DNA of 64,000 nt, from contig CACKQW010000003.1 in NCBI GenBank assembly GCA_902602415.1, positions 1 to 64,000 on the forward strand. The letters are read 5' to 3'. The notes below the pieces were generated by a model. That model worked only from the letters and a program-made list of their open reading frames with translations. It did no database searches and was not told where the DNA came from. This DNA is from an uncultured Bacteroidota bacterium (GTDB taxonomy: Bacteria; Bacteroidota; Bacteroidia; Flavobacteriales; Flavobacteriaceae). This document shows, piece by piece, positions 54,206 to 63,756 of this stretch (positions are counted from its first letter, which is position 1; each line of letters begins with the position of its first letter). The position numbers were made by a program, and so were the translations under genes.

Positions 54206-55160
54206 TTGACGAGTTGTAAAAGTTTATTATTCTGTCAGCAAGTTCAATGCCAATTCTTTCTTGTGCCTCATTTGTAGCAGCACCAGTGTGCGGGGTTAAG
54301 CTAATATTAGGATTCATTAAAATCTTGATATCCGGGTTGGGTTCATTTTCAAAGGTATCCAATCCTGCAAATAAAACTTTATTTTTAGAAATTGCATTTA
54401 GTAAAGCATTTTCATCAATAACGCCTCCTCTAGCAGCATTAATAATACCGATTCCATCTTTCATTAGACTTAGCTCTTTTTCACCAATTATGTAATCTTT
54501 TTGGGCGGGAATGTGTAAGGATATAAAGTCTGATGATTTTAATAAATCTTCATAATCCGAAGATGAGAGTGAAAACTTTTTTGAGCTTCCATCAAAGAAT
54601 GAAATTTCAAGATCTGCAGATTTAGTAAAAATGTCATAAAATTTAACATGCATTCCTATTCCGAGGGCAATTTTTGCAACTTCTTGACCAATTCTGCCAA
54701 ATCCGATTATACCGATTGTTTTTCCTCTTAATTCAATTCCTTTGGAATACTCTTTTTTCAGTTGCTTAAATTTACTATCTCCTTCAAGTGGCATAGAACG
54801 ATTAGATTTAAAAAGGGATCTAGCTGCAGAGAAAAGATGTGCAAAAACTATTTCAGCTACAGATATAGATGATGCAGCAGGCGTGTTCGTGACTTGAACT
54901 CCTTTGCTATTTGCATATTCAACATCAATATTATCCATCCCAACACCACCACGGCCTACAAATTTTAAATTAGGACAATTATCAATTAATTCTTTTCTAA
55001 CTTTTGTAGCACTTCTTACGAGTAAAACTTCAATGGATTCAGCGTTAATGTAATCTGCTAGTTCTTCTTGTTCAACTTTATCTTGCATTACTCTAAAACC
55101 GTTTTCTTCTAATTTTAAAACACAATTTTTAGAAACACCATCATTTGCTAAAACATTCAT
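54195..55160 (-). CDS. serA: D-3-phosphoglycerate dehydrogenase-like 2-hydroxyacid dehydrogenase
   Basis: SerA oxidises 3-phosphoglycerate in the first step of serine synthesis. The 321-residue protein has the substrate-domain segment LLVRSATKVRKELID near residue 50, VGRGGVGMDNID near 72, Rossmann motif GIIGFGRIGQEVAKIALGIG near 148, the catalytic Arg in INAARGGVIDENALL near 235, Glu in LDTFENEPNP near 265, and His in LTPHTGAATNEAQERIG near 284. It is the short form without an ACT regulatory domain, so serine feedback through ACT is not expected. It lies two bases behind serC, confirming the pathway. Confidence 0.93.
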   Translation of the reverse strand: MNVLANDGVSKNCVLKLEENGFRVMQDKVEQEELADYINAESIEVLLVRSATKVRKELIDNCPNLKFVGRGGVGMDNIDVEYANSKGVQVTNTPAASSISVAEIVFAHLFSAARSLFKSNRSMPLEGDSKFKQLKKEYSKGIELRGKTIGIIGFGRIGQEVAKIALGIGMHVKFYDIFTKSADLEISFFDGSSKKFSLSSSDYEDLLKSSDFISLHIPAQKDYIIGEKELSLMKDGIGIINAARGGVIDENALLNAISKNKVLFAGLDTFENEPNPDIKILMNPNISLTPHTGAATNEAQERIGIELADRIINFYNSSNAK

Positions 55161-55162
55161 AG

Positions 55163-56224
55163 TTATATTTTTGATTCTAATTCACTCATTACTTCAACTA
55201 AAACTTTTACACTATGTATATCCATTGCATTGTACATAGAAGCTCTGTAGCCACCAACACTTCGATGACCAGAAAGTGCTTTTATATTTGCCTTTTCTAA
55301 CATAGATTCAAATGTATTTTTAAAGTTGTTATCAGTCAAATTAAAAGTAGCATTCATAATTGAACGATCCTCAGCTTTTGCATGACCTTTAAACAATGGA
55401 TTGATGTCAATTTCAGAATATAGGATTTCAGCTTTTTTTCTATTTTTTTCTTCTAATTTAGATATTCCGCCACTGTTTCTTATCCATCTCATATTTAATA
55501 ATGATACATAGACAGAAAATACCGGAGGAGTATTGAACATACTGCTTTTTTCAGAGTGAACTTTATAATTTAACATTGAGGGAACATTATCGTTGATTCT
55601 TTCAAGAAGTTCATTTCTGATTACAACTAAAGTAGCTCCAGCAGGTCCAAGATTTTTTTGTGCTCCAGCATAGATTAAATCAAAATCTTGAAAATTAATT
55701 ACTCTTGAGAAAATATCACTACTCATGTCACAAAAAACAGGGACATTTGATTTAGGAAAATTATGTATCTGAGTCCCAAAAATCGTATTGTTAGATGTAC
55801 AATGGAAATAATCATATTCTTTATCTATAGATATTTTGGGTATGTGATTAAAATTCTCATCTTCTGAGGATCCTAAAACATCAACTTTTCCAAAAATTTT
55901 CGCTTCCTTAATCGCTTTTTTGCTCCATGTTCCAGTATTGAGAAATGCAGCTTCATTTTTTAAGAAGTTATATGCCGTCATCAAGAACTGCATGCTGGCA
56001 CCTCCTTGTAAAAATAAAGGAGTGTAATCTTTTCTACTTAATCCTAATAGTTCAATTGATAAGTCCCTGGCCTCGTCCATAATATCTACAAAATCATGGC
56101 TCCTATGAGAAATTTCAAGTAATGATAACCCAGAATTATTTATTTCCTTAACCGCATCAGATGCCTGAGAAAAAACTTCATTTGGTAATATTGACGGACC
56201 TGCACAAAAATTGTGAATCTTCAT
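55163..56224 (-). CDS. serC: Phosphoserine aminotransferase
   Basis: SerC turns 3-phosphohydroxypyruvate into phosphoserine (and serves PLP synthesis). The 353-residue protein begins KIHNFCAGPSILPNEVF, then SLLEISHRSHDF near residue 34, FLQGGASMQF near 72, and YAGAQKNLGPAGATLVVIR near 186, where Lys about 190 binds PLP. GHRSVGGYRASMYNAM near 320 gives the conserved C-terminal Arg residues. Phosphoserine would also be the substrate for a cysteate synthase, linking this to the cassette at 34579. It is followed after two bases by serA and preceded by a 70-base gap after luxC. Confidence 0.95.
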   Translation of the reverse strand: MKIHNFCAGPSILPNEVFSQASDAVKEINNSGLSLLEISHRSHDFVDIMDEARDLSIELLGLSRKDYTPLFLQGGASMQFLMTAYNFLKNEAAFLNTGTWSKKAIKEAKIFGKVDVLGSSEDENFNHIPKISIDKEYDYFHCTSNNTIFGTQIHNFPKSNVPVFCDMSSDIFSRVINFQDFDLIYAGAQKNLGPAGATLVVIRNELLERINDNVPSMLNYKVHSEKSSMFNTPPVFSVYVSLLNMRWIRNSGGISKLEEKNRKKAEILYSEIDINPLFKGHAKAEDRSIMNATFNLTDNNFKNTFESMLEKANIKALSGHRSVGGYRASMYNAMDIHSVKVLVEVMSELESKI

Positions 56225-56294
56225 ATTTTAATTTAAAATGCCAAATTTCGTTAATTAATACAACTTGATTAAGAATAGATAAAAAATATTTTAA

Positions 56295-57335
56295 CTAATT
56301 TGTTAACAGAAATTTAATAGTATCAATATTATCTGCATAATCTGACAATTTCGGATTTTGTGTATCCCCAAAATTGACATGGTTCTCACTGATTGAATTC
56401 GAAACAATGCACTGCAAATTATCTGATTTTGTTTTTATATACTCAATTAGTTCTTTTTCATTCTCATAAAATTCATAATAAATTTCTGAGATAGGAGGGG
56501 TAAACCTTTTTGATTCTGACATTAAAAAAAATTTACCATCAATAAATTTTTCATTATTTAATATTTTGATTGTTTTGTAGTAATTAAGGTTATTTAAATA
56601 TTTGTGATGAAGTTTGATTTTTTCAAATTCATCAAAGCCATGAATTATTTTTTTTATATCAAATCCAATTGGAATAAATAACTTTGAAACATTTCTACAA
56701 CCTAGTCCAAAGTATGTGAATATATCTTTAGCTAATAAACGTAATGAATCTTTGTTAGTATGATTTTCCAAAATTGCAACGGATGTCCTACTTTTTCTGA
56801 GAATGTTTGGTTTTTTACTAAAATAATACTCAAAATATCTAAAAGTATTATTTGATCCCGTTGCAATTACTTTGTCAAATTCTTTAAGAATTTCTGTTTT
56901 AATTATGTAATGTTTTGACTTTGGAAATTTGTTCCATAAGTAATCAATTAAATATTCAATCAAAATTTTATCAGATTTTGATGGTTTAACTAAAGCAATA
57001 TTTCCAGAAATAATAACACAAATAAGATCATGTAAACCTGCAAAAGGAAAGTTCCCAGCCATGACAATTCCGACTTGAATAGGTGGGGTTTCAATCATTT
57101 CATACTTTGAAATCCATGCACTGATAATATTTAATTTAAGTTTACTTTGCCAATAATTAATTGAAGTATTTATGTTTTGTTCTGAAAACCAAGGATTGAG
57201 AATTTCAGCTTTTTTAATTGTTGTATAAAATTTATCATTTTTATTCTTTTCATAAGATGAAAAGAGATCACCTAAACAAACTAACCAATTTAGTCTTTCA
57301 GTTAATTCTGCTGATATACCTTTGATTTTAGACAT
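56295..57335 (-). CDS. LuxC-family acyl-CoA reductase
   Basis: The 346-residue protein belongs to the LuxC-like acyl-CoA reductases, aldehyde-dehydrogenase relatives that reduce acyl-CoA to aldehydes. Visible parts are VGIVMAGNFPFAGLHDLICVIISGN (in parts AGNFPFAGLHDLI) near residue 87, ALVKPSKSDK near 114, FDKVIATGSNNTFRYFEYYFS near 148, and the nucleophile in FGLGCRNVSKLFIP near 207. No luxA/B/D/E genes are around, so bioluminescence is not implied. In flavobacteria this gene is regularly divergent from a ferredoxin and followed by serC and serA, as here, but its substrate is unknown. Confidence 0.88.
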   Translation of the reverse strand: MSKIKGISAELTERLNWLVCLGDLFSSYEKNKNDKFYTTIKKAEILNPWFSEQNINTSINYWQSKLKLNIISAWISKYEMIETPPIQVGIVMAGNFPFAGLHDLICVIISGNIALVKPSKSDKILIEYLIDYLWNKFPKSKHYIIKTEILKEFDKVIATGSNNTFRYFEYYFSKKPNILRKSRTSVAILENHTNKDSLRLLAKDIFTYFGLGCRNVSKLFIPIGFDIKKIIHGFDEFEKIKLHHKYLNNLNYYKTIKILNNEKFIDGKFFLMSESKRFTPPISEIYYEFYENEKELIEYIKTKSDNLQCIVSNSISENHVNFGDTQNPKLSDYADNIDTIKFLLTN

Positions 57336-57379
57336 TATGGCTTTAATTTTGATATAAATTTATTCATTATAAAATAAAT

Positions 57380-57727
57380 ATGGCAATAGTTATAACAGAT
57401 GATTGTATTAATTGTGGGGCTTGTGAACCCGAGTGCCCAAATACTGCTATATATGAAGCCGCAATCAATTGGAAATATTCAGACGGAACGAAGCTTTCAG
57501 GGGAAGTAAACCTTATTGGAGGGAAAATAGTTAATGCAGATTTACCTCAAAGAGCATTTAGTGATGAGGTTTATTATATTGCTCCAGATAAATGTACTGA
57601 ATGTAAAGGTTTCCATGAAGAGCCGCAGTGTGCTGCTGTATGCCCTGTTGATTGCTGTATTCCTGATTTAAATAATATTGAATCTGAATCCACATTATTA
57701 GAAAAACAAAATATCATGCATGGTTAA
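57380..57727 (+). CDS. 4Fe-4S dicluster ferredoxin
   Basis: The 115-residue protein has two cluster motifs: [18 protein letters not shown] near residue 9 (C-x2-C-x2-C-x3-CP) and [25 protein letters not shown] near 77 (in parts CTECKGF and [10 protein letters not shown]), the second with the long insertion of the Alvin-type (Allochromatium) ferredoxins. It is an electron carrier, acting on unknown partners. The start is 44 bases from the divergent LuxC-type reductase, which might be a redox partner. ychF starts immediately after its stop with no gap. Confidence 0.94.
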   Translation: MAIVITDDCINCGACEPECPNTAIYEAAINWKYSDGTKLSGEVNLIGGKIVNADLPQRAFSDEVYYIAPDKCTECKGFHEEPQCAAVCPVDCCIPDLNNIESESTLLEKQNIMHG

Positions 57728-58822
57728 ATGAAAGCTGGGATTGTAGGATTACCTAATGTTGGTAAATCAACCTTATTTAATTGTTTATCTAATACTAAAG
57801 CTAATAGTGCAAATTTCCCATTTTGTACCATTGAACCAAATCACAGTATTATAAATGTTCCTGATAAAAGAATTAACATATTAAACGGATTAGTTAACCC
57901 CGAAAAAACTATTCCAGCCACAGTTGAGATTGTTGATATTGCAGGATTAGTTAAAGGCGCGAGTAAAGGGGAGGGATTAGGAAATAAATTTTTAGCAAAT
58001 ATCAGAGAAACTGATGCTATTATTCATGTTTTAAGATGCTTTGATGATGATAATATTGCTCATGTTGATGGATCAGTAGACCCTGTAAGAGATAAAGAGA
58101 TAATAGATATTGAGTTGCAGCTTAAAGATTTAGAAACTGTTCTAAATCGACTTGAAAAAGTAAAAAAAACATCAAAATCTGGTGATAAATCATCCATTGA
58201 AGAACTTGGTATTTTAGAAAAGGTTGTTTCACATCTTGAATCTTCAAGAAATATCAGATCTATCTCAGATGAAATTAAAAATAAAGTTCATATATTAAAA
58301 CCACTTCAGCTATTAACATCAAAACCTGTCTTGTATGTTTGTAATGTTGATGAAAAAAGTGTTGTTGATGGAAATAATTACGTAAGCTCAGTGATGAATT
58401 TAGCAGAAAGGGAAAATGCACAAGTTATTTCATTAGCTGCAGGAATTGAGTCTGAGATCCAAGAATTAGAAAGTTATGATGAAAGGAAAATATTTTTAGA
58501 TGACTTAGGAATCGATGAGCCAGGTTCATCCAAACTGATCAGTGCAGTTTATGATTTATTAGATTTACACACTTACTTTACTGCTGGCCCTAAAGAGGTT
58601 AGAGCATGGACTATCCCTAAGGGATCATTAGCACCTCAGGCTGCTGGGGTAATCCACTCTGATTTTGAAAAAGGTTTTATTAAGGCAGAGGTAATTTCAT
58701 ATGAAGATTTTACTAATTATAAAACAGAACTCAAGGTTAGGGAAGCAGGTAAAATGAGAATAGAGGGCAAGGAGTATGAGGTTAAAAGTGGCGATATAAT
58801 CCATTTTCTATTTAATGTATAA
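57728..58822 (+). CDS. ychF: Ribosome-binding ATPase YchF (OLA1 family)
   Basis: YchF is an Obg-family NTPase that prefers ATP and binds ribosomes. The 364-residue protein starts MKAGIVGLPNVGKSTLFNCLS with G1, then NFPFCTIEPN near residue 34, DIAGLVKGASKGEGLGNKFLA near 70 (G3), LYVCNVDE near 203 (the altered NxxE/D G4 giving ATP preference), and the C-terminal TGS domain with YFTAGPKEVRAWTIPKGSLAPQAAGVIH (in parts GPKEVRAWTI) near 285. Length is standard. It begins directly after the ferredoxin stop, an arrangement implying cotranscription. Confidence 0.97.
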   Translation: MKAGIVGLPNVGKSTLFNCLSNTKANSANFPFCTIEPNHSIINVPDKRINILNGLVNPEKTIPATVEIVDIAGLVKGASKGEGLGNKFLANIRETDAIIHVLRCFDDDNIAHVDGSVDPVRDKEIIDIELQLKDLETVLNRLEKVKKTSKSGDKSSIEELGILEKVVSHLESSRNIRSISDEIKNKVHILKPLQLLTSKPVLYVCNVDEKSVVDGNNYVSSVMNLAERENAQVISLAAGIESEIQELESYDERKIFLDDLGIDEPGSSKLISAVYDLLDLHTYFTAGPKEVRAWTIPKGSLAPQAAGVIHSDFEKGFIKAEVISYEDFTNYKTELKVREAGKMRIEGKEYEVKSGDIIHFLFNV

Positions 58823-58916
58823 CTTACTGATTATTTCTTGATATTTTGTTAATTACTTTGTAATTCCGTTTAATATTTTGATATCCTGATATCTTATATT
58901 TACAGATTGTAGAATC

Positions 58917-60767
58917 ATGTCTGGAAAAAGTCAATATACTGAGGAAAATATTAGGTCGCTGGACTGGAAGGAGCATATTAGAATGCGTCCTGGAATGTAT
59001 ATTGGGAAATTAGGAGATGGCTCATCATCTGATGATGGAATATATATATTGCTTAAAGAAGTCTTAGACAATTCTATTGATGAATATGTGATGGGTGCAG
59101 GAAAGACTATTGAAGTTTCTGTTCAGTCATCCAGAGTTGTAGTTAGAGATTATGGAAGGGGAATTCCATTGGGAAAGCTTGTTGATGTAGTTTCTAAAAT
59201 GAATACTGGAGGTAAATACGACACAAGAGCTTTCAAAAAAGCTGTTGGATTGAATGGGGTAGGTACGAAGGCAGTAAATGCATTATCCGACTATTTTAAG
59301 GTTGAGTCTAACCGTGACGGGCAAACTGCTTTTGCCGAATTCAACCAAGGTGAATTAAAACAAGAATTACAGCCCGAGCAAAGTTCGCGTCGCAGGGGAA
59401 CTAAGGTCACATTTGTCCCTGACGAATCAATTTTTAAGAATTTTAAATTTAGATCGGAATACATTTCCAGAATGTTAAAGAATTATGTTTACTTAAACCC
59501 TGGTTTAACCATAATTTTTAACAATGAAAAGTATTACAGCGAAAACGGATTAAAAGACCTCTTAATTGAAAGAATTAAGGATAATGACATTGCTTATCCA
59601 ATCATTCATTTAATTGGAGAAGATATTGAGGTAGCAATAACCCACAGTAAAATTCAATACAGTGAGGAATATCATTCTTTTGTTAATGGGCAAAACACTA
59701 CCCAAGGAGGGACACATTTAAGTGCTTTTAGAGAAGCTTTTGTAAAGACTATTAGAGAATTTTTTGGTAAAAATTATGATGCATCTGACATTCGAAAATC
59801 CATTGTTGCTGCAGTTTCAATAAAAGTGATGGAGCCTGTTTTTGAAAGTCAAACTAAAACAAAACTTGGTTCTACTGAAATGGGTGGCAACTTACCCTCA
59901 GTTAGGGTATATATTAATGAATTTTTAAAAACAAAACTTGATAATTTTCTGCATAAGAATCAAGAAGTTTCCGAAGCAATACAACGCAAGATATTACAAG
60001 CTGAAAAAGAAAGAAAGGAACTTTCTGGGATTAGAAAACTTGCAAAGGAGAGGGCAAAAAAAGCTAGTTTACACAACAAAAAATTACGAGACTGCAGAAT
60101 TCATTTTGGAGATTTGAAGGAATCTAAAAGATTAGATAGTACATTATTTATTACTGAGGGAGATTCTGCTTCTGGTAGTATTACAAAATCAAGAGATGTA
60201 AATACACAAGCAGTTTTTAGCTTAAGAGGAAAGCCATTAAACTCCTATGGAATGTCTAAAAAAATTGTTTATGAAAATGAAGAATTTAATTTACTGCAAT
60301 CTGCTTTAAATATTGAAGATTCAATTGAAGATTTAAGATATAATAATATTGTAATTGCAACTGATGCAGATGTTGATGGTATGCATATAAGATTGCTTAT
60401 TATTACTTTCTTTCTTCAGTTTTTCCCCGAATTAATAAAAAGAGGACATTTATATATATTACAAACTCCTTTATTTAGAGTTCGAAATAAAAAAGAAACA
60501 ATTTATTGTTATTCTGAAAATGAAAAAATTGATGCCACACAAAAATTAAAACCAAATCCTGAAATTACAAGATTTAAGGGGCTTGGCGAGATTTCACCTG
60601 ATGAATTTGGTCATTTTATTGGTGATAATATAAAGTTAGATCCTGTAATGTTGGACGAAGATAAAAGCACAGAGGAATTGCTTAGTTTTTATATGGGAAA
60701 GAACACCCCGGATCGACAATCTTTTATAATTGATAATTTAAAAGTTGAACTTGATGTTTTAGATTAA
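58917..60767 (+). CDS. parE: DNA topoisomerase IV subunit B
   Basis: ParE is the ATPase subunit of the type IIA enzyme that separates daughter chromosomes. The 616-residue protein has the GHKL ATPase domain ([16 protein letters not shown] near residue 22; [15 protein letters not shown] near 47; [15 protein letters not shown] near 108), the transducer, and the TOPRIM domain with [10 protein letters not shown] near 415 and [15 protein letters not shown] near 484. It lacks the roughly 170-residue GyrB insertion, supporting topoisomerase IV over gyrase. The parC gene follows with no gap. Upstream, GATATCCTGATATC precedes a near-consensus TATATTTA at 58895. Confidence 0.95.
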   Translation: MSGKSQYTEENIRSLDWKEHIRMRPGMYIGKLGDGSSSDDGIYILLKEVLDNSIDEYVMGAGKTIEVSVQSSRVVVRDYGRGIPLGKLVDVVSKMNTGGKYDTRAFKKAVGLNGVGTKAVNALSDYFKVESNRDGQTAFAEFNQGELKQELQPEQSSRRRGTKVTFVPDESIFKNFKFRSEYISRMLKNYVYLNPGLTIIFNNEKYYSENGLKDLLIERIKDNDIAYPIIHLIGEDIEVAITHSKIQYSEEYHSFVNGQNTTQGGTHLSAFREAFVKTIREFFGKNYDASDIRKSIVAAVSIKVMEPVFESQTKTKLGSTEMGGNLPSVRVYINEFLKTKLDNFLHKNQEVSEAIQRKILQAEKERKELSGIRKLAKERAKKASLHNKKLRDCRIHFGDLKESKRLDSTLFITEGDSASGSITKSRDVNTQAVFSLRGKPLNSYGMSKKIVYENEEFNLLQSALNIEDSIEDLRYNNIVIATDADVDGMHIRLLIITFFLQFFPELIKRGHLYILQTPLFRVRNKKETIYCYSENEKIDATQKLKPNPEITRFKGLGEISPDEFGHFIGDNIKLDPVMLDEDKSTEELLSFYMGKNTPDRQSFIIDNLKVELDVLD

Positions 60768-63371
60768 ATGGAAGAAGATAACTTAATTAAAAATAATAAC
60801 GCAGAAGAATCAGCTTCAATAACCAGGGTAACTGGAATGTATAAGGACTGGTTTTTGGATTATGCATCTTATGTAATTTTAGAAAGGGCAGTTCCCTCTG
60901 TAGAGGATGGTTTTAAGCCTGTTCAGAGGAGAATTATGCAATCCATGAAAGATCTAGATGACGGAAGGTATAATAAAGTTGCAAATATTGTTGGTCATAC
61001 TATGCAATATCATCCCCATGGGGATGCTAGTATTGCGGATGCAATGGTACAAATTGGTCAAAAAGATTTATTGATTGATACCCAGGGAAACTGGGGAAAT
61101 GTATTGACAGGGGACAGAGCTGCAGCTTCAAGATACATTGAAGCAAGATTATCTAAATTTGCTTCAGATGTTGTTTTTAATCCAAAGGTCACAGATTGGC
61201 AGTCATCATACGATGGTAGAAGAAAGGAACCAATAAATCTTCCTGTCAAATTCCCTTTACTTCTAGCACAAGGTGCTGAGGGAATTGCTGTTGGATTATC
61301 TACAAAAATCTTACCCCATAATTTTATAGAATTAATAAATGCTTCAATTAAGCACCTAAAAAATAAAAAGTTTAAATTGTTCCCTGATTTCACCACAGGA
61401 GGCATTGCTGATTTTACCAATTATAACGATGGGAAAAGAGGGGGAAAGGTAAGGGTTAGAGCTAAGATTAGCGTTGTTGATAAATCAACTCTTCTTATTT
61501 CAGAACTCCCTTTTACCACAACTACATCTTCATTAATTGATTCTATTTTAAAGGCAAATGAAAAAGGTAAGATAAAAATTAAAAAAATTGATGATAATAC
61601 TTCATCCAACGTTGAAATATTAATTTATCTACCTTCAGGCATATCACCGGATAAAACAATAGATGCACTTTATGCATTCACAAATTGTGAAGTATCTATA
61701 TCTCCACTTTCATGTGTTATCGAAAACCACAAGCCATGTTTTTTGGGGGTTTCTGAAATATTAATAAAATCTACAAACATTACTGTTGATCTGTTGAAAA
61801 AGGAGTTAGAAATAAAACTTGGTGAACTTAAGGATCAATGGCATAATTTTTCATTAGAAAGAATTTTTATTGAAAACAAAATATACCGAGATATTGAAAA
61901 AGAAGATAGCTGGGAGGGTGTTTTAACAGCAATAAAAAAAGGAATTTCTCCATTTACCAATAATTTAAAAAGAAATGTAAATGATGATGATATAATTAGA
62001 TTGACAGAAATTAAGATAAAAAGAATTTCAAAATTTGACATAAATAAAGCTATTGAAAGAATTGAAAATCTTGAAATCCTAATCTCTGAGGTAAAGCAAA
62101 ATCTCAATAATTTAATTGATTTTGCAATCGATTATTTTGAAAGGCTCAAAAGAGATTATTCATCAGAAAAAAGTAGAAAAACAGAAATTAAAATCTTTGA
62201 TGATGTTGATGTTAAAAAGGTTGTTATTAGAAATACTAAGCTTTATGTTAATAGGGAGGAAGGATTTATCGGAACCTCTTTAAGGAGACATGAATATGTT
62301 TGTGATTGTAGTGATATTGATGATATCATAGTTTTTACTGAAAACTGTAGTATGATGGTTACAAAAGTAGATTCAAAAGTTTTTATCGGCAAAAATATAG
62401 TTCATGTTGCTGTTTTTAAAAAGAAGGATTTAAGAACTATTTACAATATGGTTTATAAAGATGGAGACAAGGGGATTAATTTCATAAAAAGATTTGCTGT
62501 TTCTGGTGTTACCAGAGATAAATTGTATAAACTCTCCAATTCAAAAAAAGAGAGTTATGTTAAATATTTTTCTGCTAACCCAAATGGTGAAGCAGAAAAA
62601 ATAACCATTAATTTGAGAAGTAACTCTAAATTAAAAAAATTGAAATGGGATGTTGACTTTTCAGACGTAATAATCAAGGGCAGAGCATCAAGAGGAAATA
62701 TTATAACTAAAAACACTATAAAAAATATTGAATTAAAAGAAAAAGGATTGTCTACATTAAAACCTAGAAAAATTTGGTTTGATGACACAGTACAAAGATT
62801 AAATGTTGATGGAAGAGGAGATTTACTAGGTGAGTTTAGGGGTGAGGATAAAATATTAGTTGTATCACAAACAGGCATTTTGAAAATAATATCCCCGGAA
62901 CTAACTACACACTTTAATGAGGATATGATTATTTTAGAAAAATGGACACCAAAAAAACCTTTATCCGTTGTTTATTTTGATTCAAAGAAAGAAAAGTATT
63001 TTGCCAAGAGATTTATTGTTGAAAATGAGAACAGGGAAGAGGTTTTTATCTCAAACAGCAAAGGATCTTTTCTTGAATTAATTTCTACAGACTGGAAGCC
63101 GGTAATTGAAGTGGTTTTCAATAAAATAAGGAACAAAGAACCAAAACCAAATCTTAGAATTGTTTTCGATGAATTTATCTCTGTAAAAGGAATTAAAGCT
63201 CAGGGAAATCAGTTAACTCCACACAAAGTTAAACAGGTAAATCTATTAGAACCACTTAAATATATTCCTCCAGTTGAAAAACCAGCTAACGAGATTGAAG
63301 TTGTGGATGAGGACGTTTTGATTGATAATTCAGATGGTGATGAAGCAACAGCTCAAACTAGTTTATTTTAA
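60768..63371 (+). CDS. parC: DNA topoisomerase IV subunit A
   Basis: ParC is the cleavage subunit. The 867-residue protein has SYVILERAVPSVEDGFKPVQRRI (in parts ERAVPSVEDGFKPVQRR) near residue 37, VGHTMQYHPHGDASIADAM near 75, and the active-site Tyr in DRAAASRYIEARLSK near 118. LAQGAEGIAVGLSTKILPHN follows. The coiled region is at about 430-470, and the C-terminal half has degenerate beta-pinwheel repeats rather than the GyrA box. The tail is acidic. It is coupled to parE (adjacent codons). Its stop overlaps the convergent lipoprotein gene by 14 bases. Confidence 0.94.
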   Translation: MEEDNLIKNNNAEESASITRVTGMYKDWFLDYASYVILERAVPSVEDGFKPVQRRIMQSMKDLDDGRYNKVANIVGHTMQYHPHGDASIADAMVQIGQKDLLIDTQGNWGNVLTGDRAAASRYIEARLSKFASDVVFNPKVTDWQSSYDGRRKEPINLPVKFPLLLAQGAEGIAVGLSTKILPHNFIELINASIKHLKNKKFKLFPDFTTGGIADFTNYNDGKRGGKVRVRAKISVVDKSTLLISELPFTTTTSSLIDSILKANEKGKIKIKKIDDNTSSNVEILIYLPSGISPDKTIDALYAFTNCEVSISPLSCVIENHKPCFLGVSEILIKSTNITVDLLKKELEIKLGELKDQWHNFSLERIFIENKIYRDIEKEDSWEGVLTAIKKGISPFTNNLKRNVNDDDIIRLTEIKIKRISKFDINKAIERIENLEILISEVKQNLNNLIDFAIDYFERLKRDYSSEKSRKTEIKIFDDVDVKKVVIRNTKLYVNREEGFIGTSLRRHEYVCDCSDIDDIIVFTENCSMMVTKVDSKVFIGKNIVHVAVFKKKDLRTIYNMVYKDGDKGINFIKRFAVSGVTRDKLYKLSNSKKESYVKYFSANPNGEAEKITINLRSNSKLKKLKWDVDFSDVIIKGRASRGNIITKNTIKNIELKEKGLSTLKPRKIWFDDTVQRLNVDGRGDLLGEFRGEDKILVVSQTGILKIISPELTTHFNEDMIILEKWTPKKPLSVVYFDSKKEKYFAKRFIVENENREEVFISNSKGSFLELISTDWKPVIEVVFNKIRNKEPKPNLRIVFDEFISVKGIKAQGNQLTPHKVKQVNLLEPLKYIPPVEKPANEIEVVDEDVLIDNSDGDEATAQTSLF

Positions 63372-63756
63372 CGGCTACTGCCTTTAGTTTTTTATTTTCA
63401 CCAACAAATGAATACTCATATGAGTAAGATGTATCTGTTGTTGTTAAAATTTTAATCAAAATATTTTTTTTACCAGACAGTTTTTTTGAGTTTATAGGGG
63501 ATAAGACCATTTCACAATCATTTATCCAACGAACTTTACTGGAGTCAATTTTACCTTGAAATTTCTCTATTTGTAAATTTTTATCATTTCGTGTAAATGT
63601 GGAGCTAAATACTACACCGTCATAATTAATTTCAGAGTAAAACATTCCTGTTTTGAATAAATTACAGTTTCTTTCAATTTCGTCACATGAATTAGAAAGA
63701 GAAATCAGAATTAATAAAATGCATAACGAACTAATTTTCTTTATAACTTCCATCAT
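63358..63756 (-). CDS. Small lipoprotein downstream of parC
   Basis: The 132-residue product has a lipoprotein signal with lipobox LSNSC (Cys about residue 24) and a mature beta-rich domain: NCNLFKTGMFYSEINYDGVVFSSTFTRNDKN (in parts FKTGMFYSEINYDG) and IDSSKVRWINDCEMVLSP. Similar small lipoproteins next to parC in flavobacteria are sometimes mislabelled DNA topoisomerase IV by neighbour transfer; nothing here supports that. Function unknown. Two adjacent ATGs (63756, 63753) are possible starts. The start overlaps the end of the upstream regulator gene by about 26 bases. Confidence 0.8.
   Translation of the reverse strand: MMEVIKKISSLCILLILISLSNSCDEIERNCNLFKTGMFYSEINYDGVVFSSTFTRNDKNLQIEKFQGKIDSSKVRWINDCEMVLSPINSKKLSGKKNILIKILTTTDTSYSYEYSFVGENKKLKAVAVKIN

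Noticed and set aside
56295-57335. Bioluminescence system from the LuxC-type gene
   Set aside because: No luciferase, LuxD or LuxE partners; the flavobacterial gene order with serC and serA points to another role.
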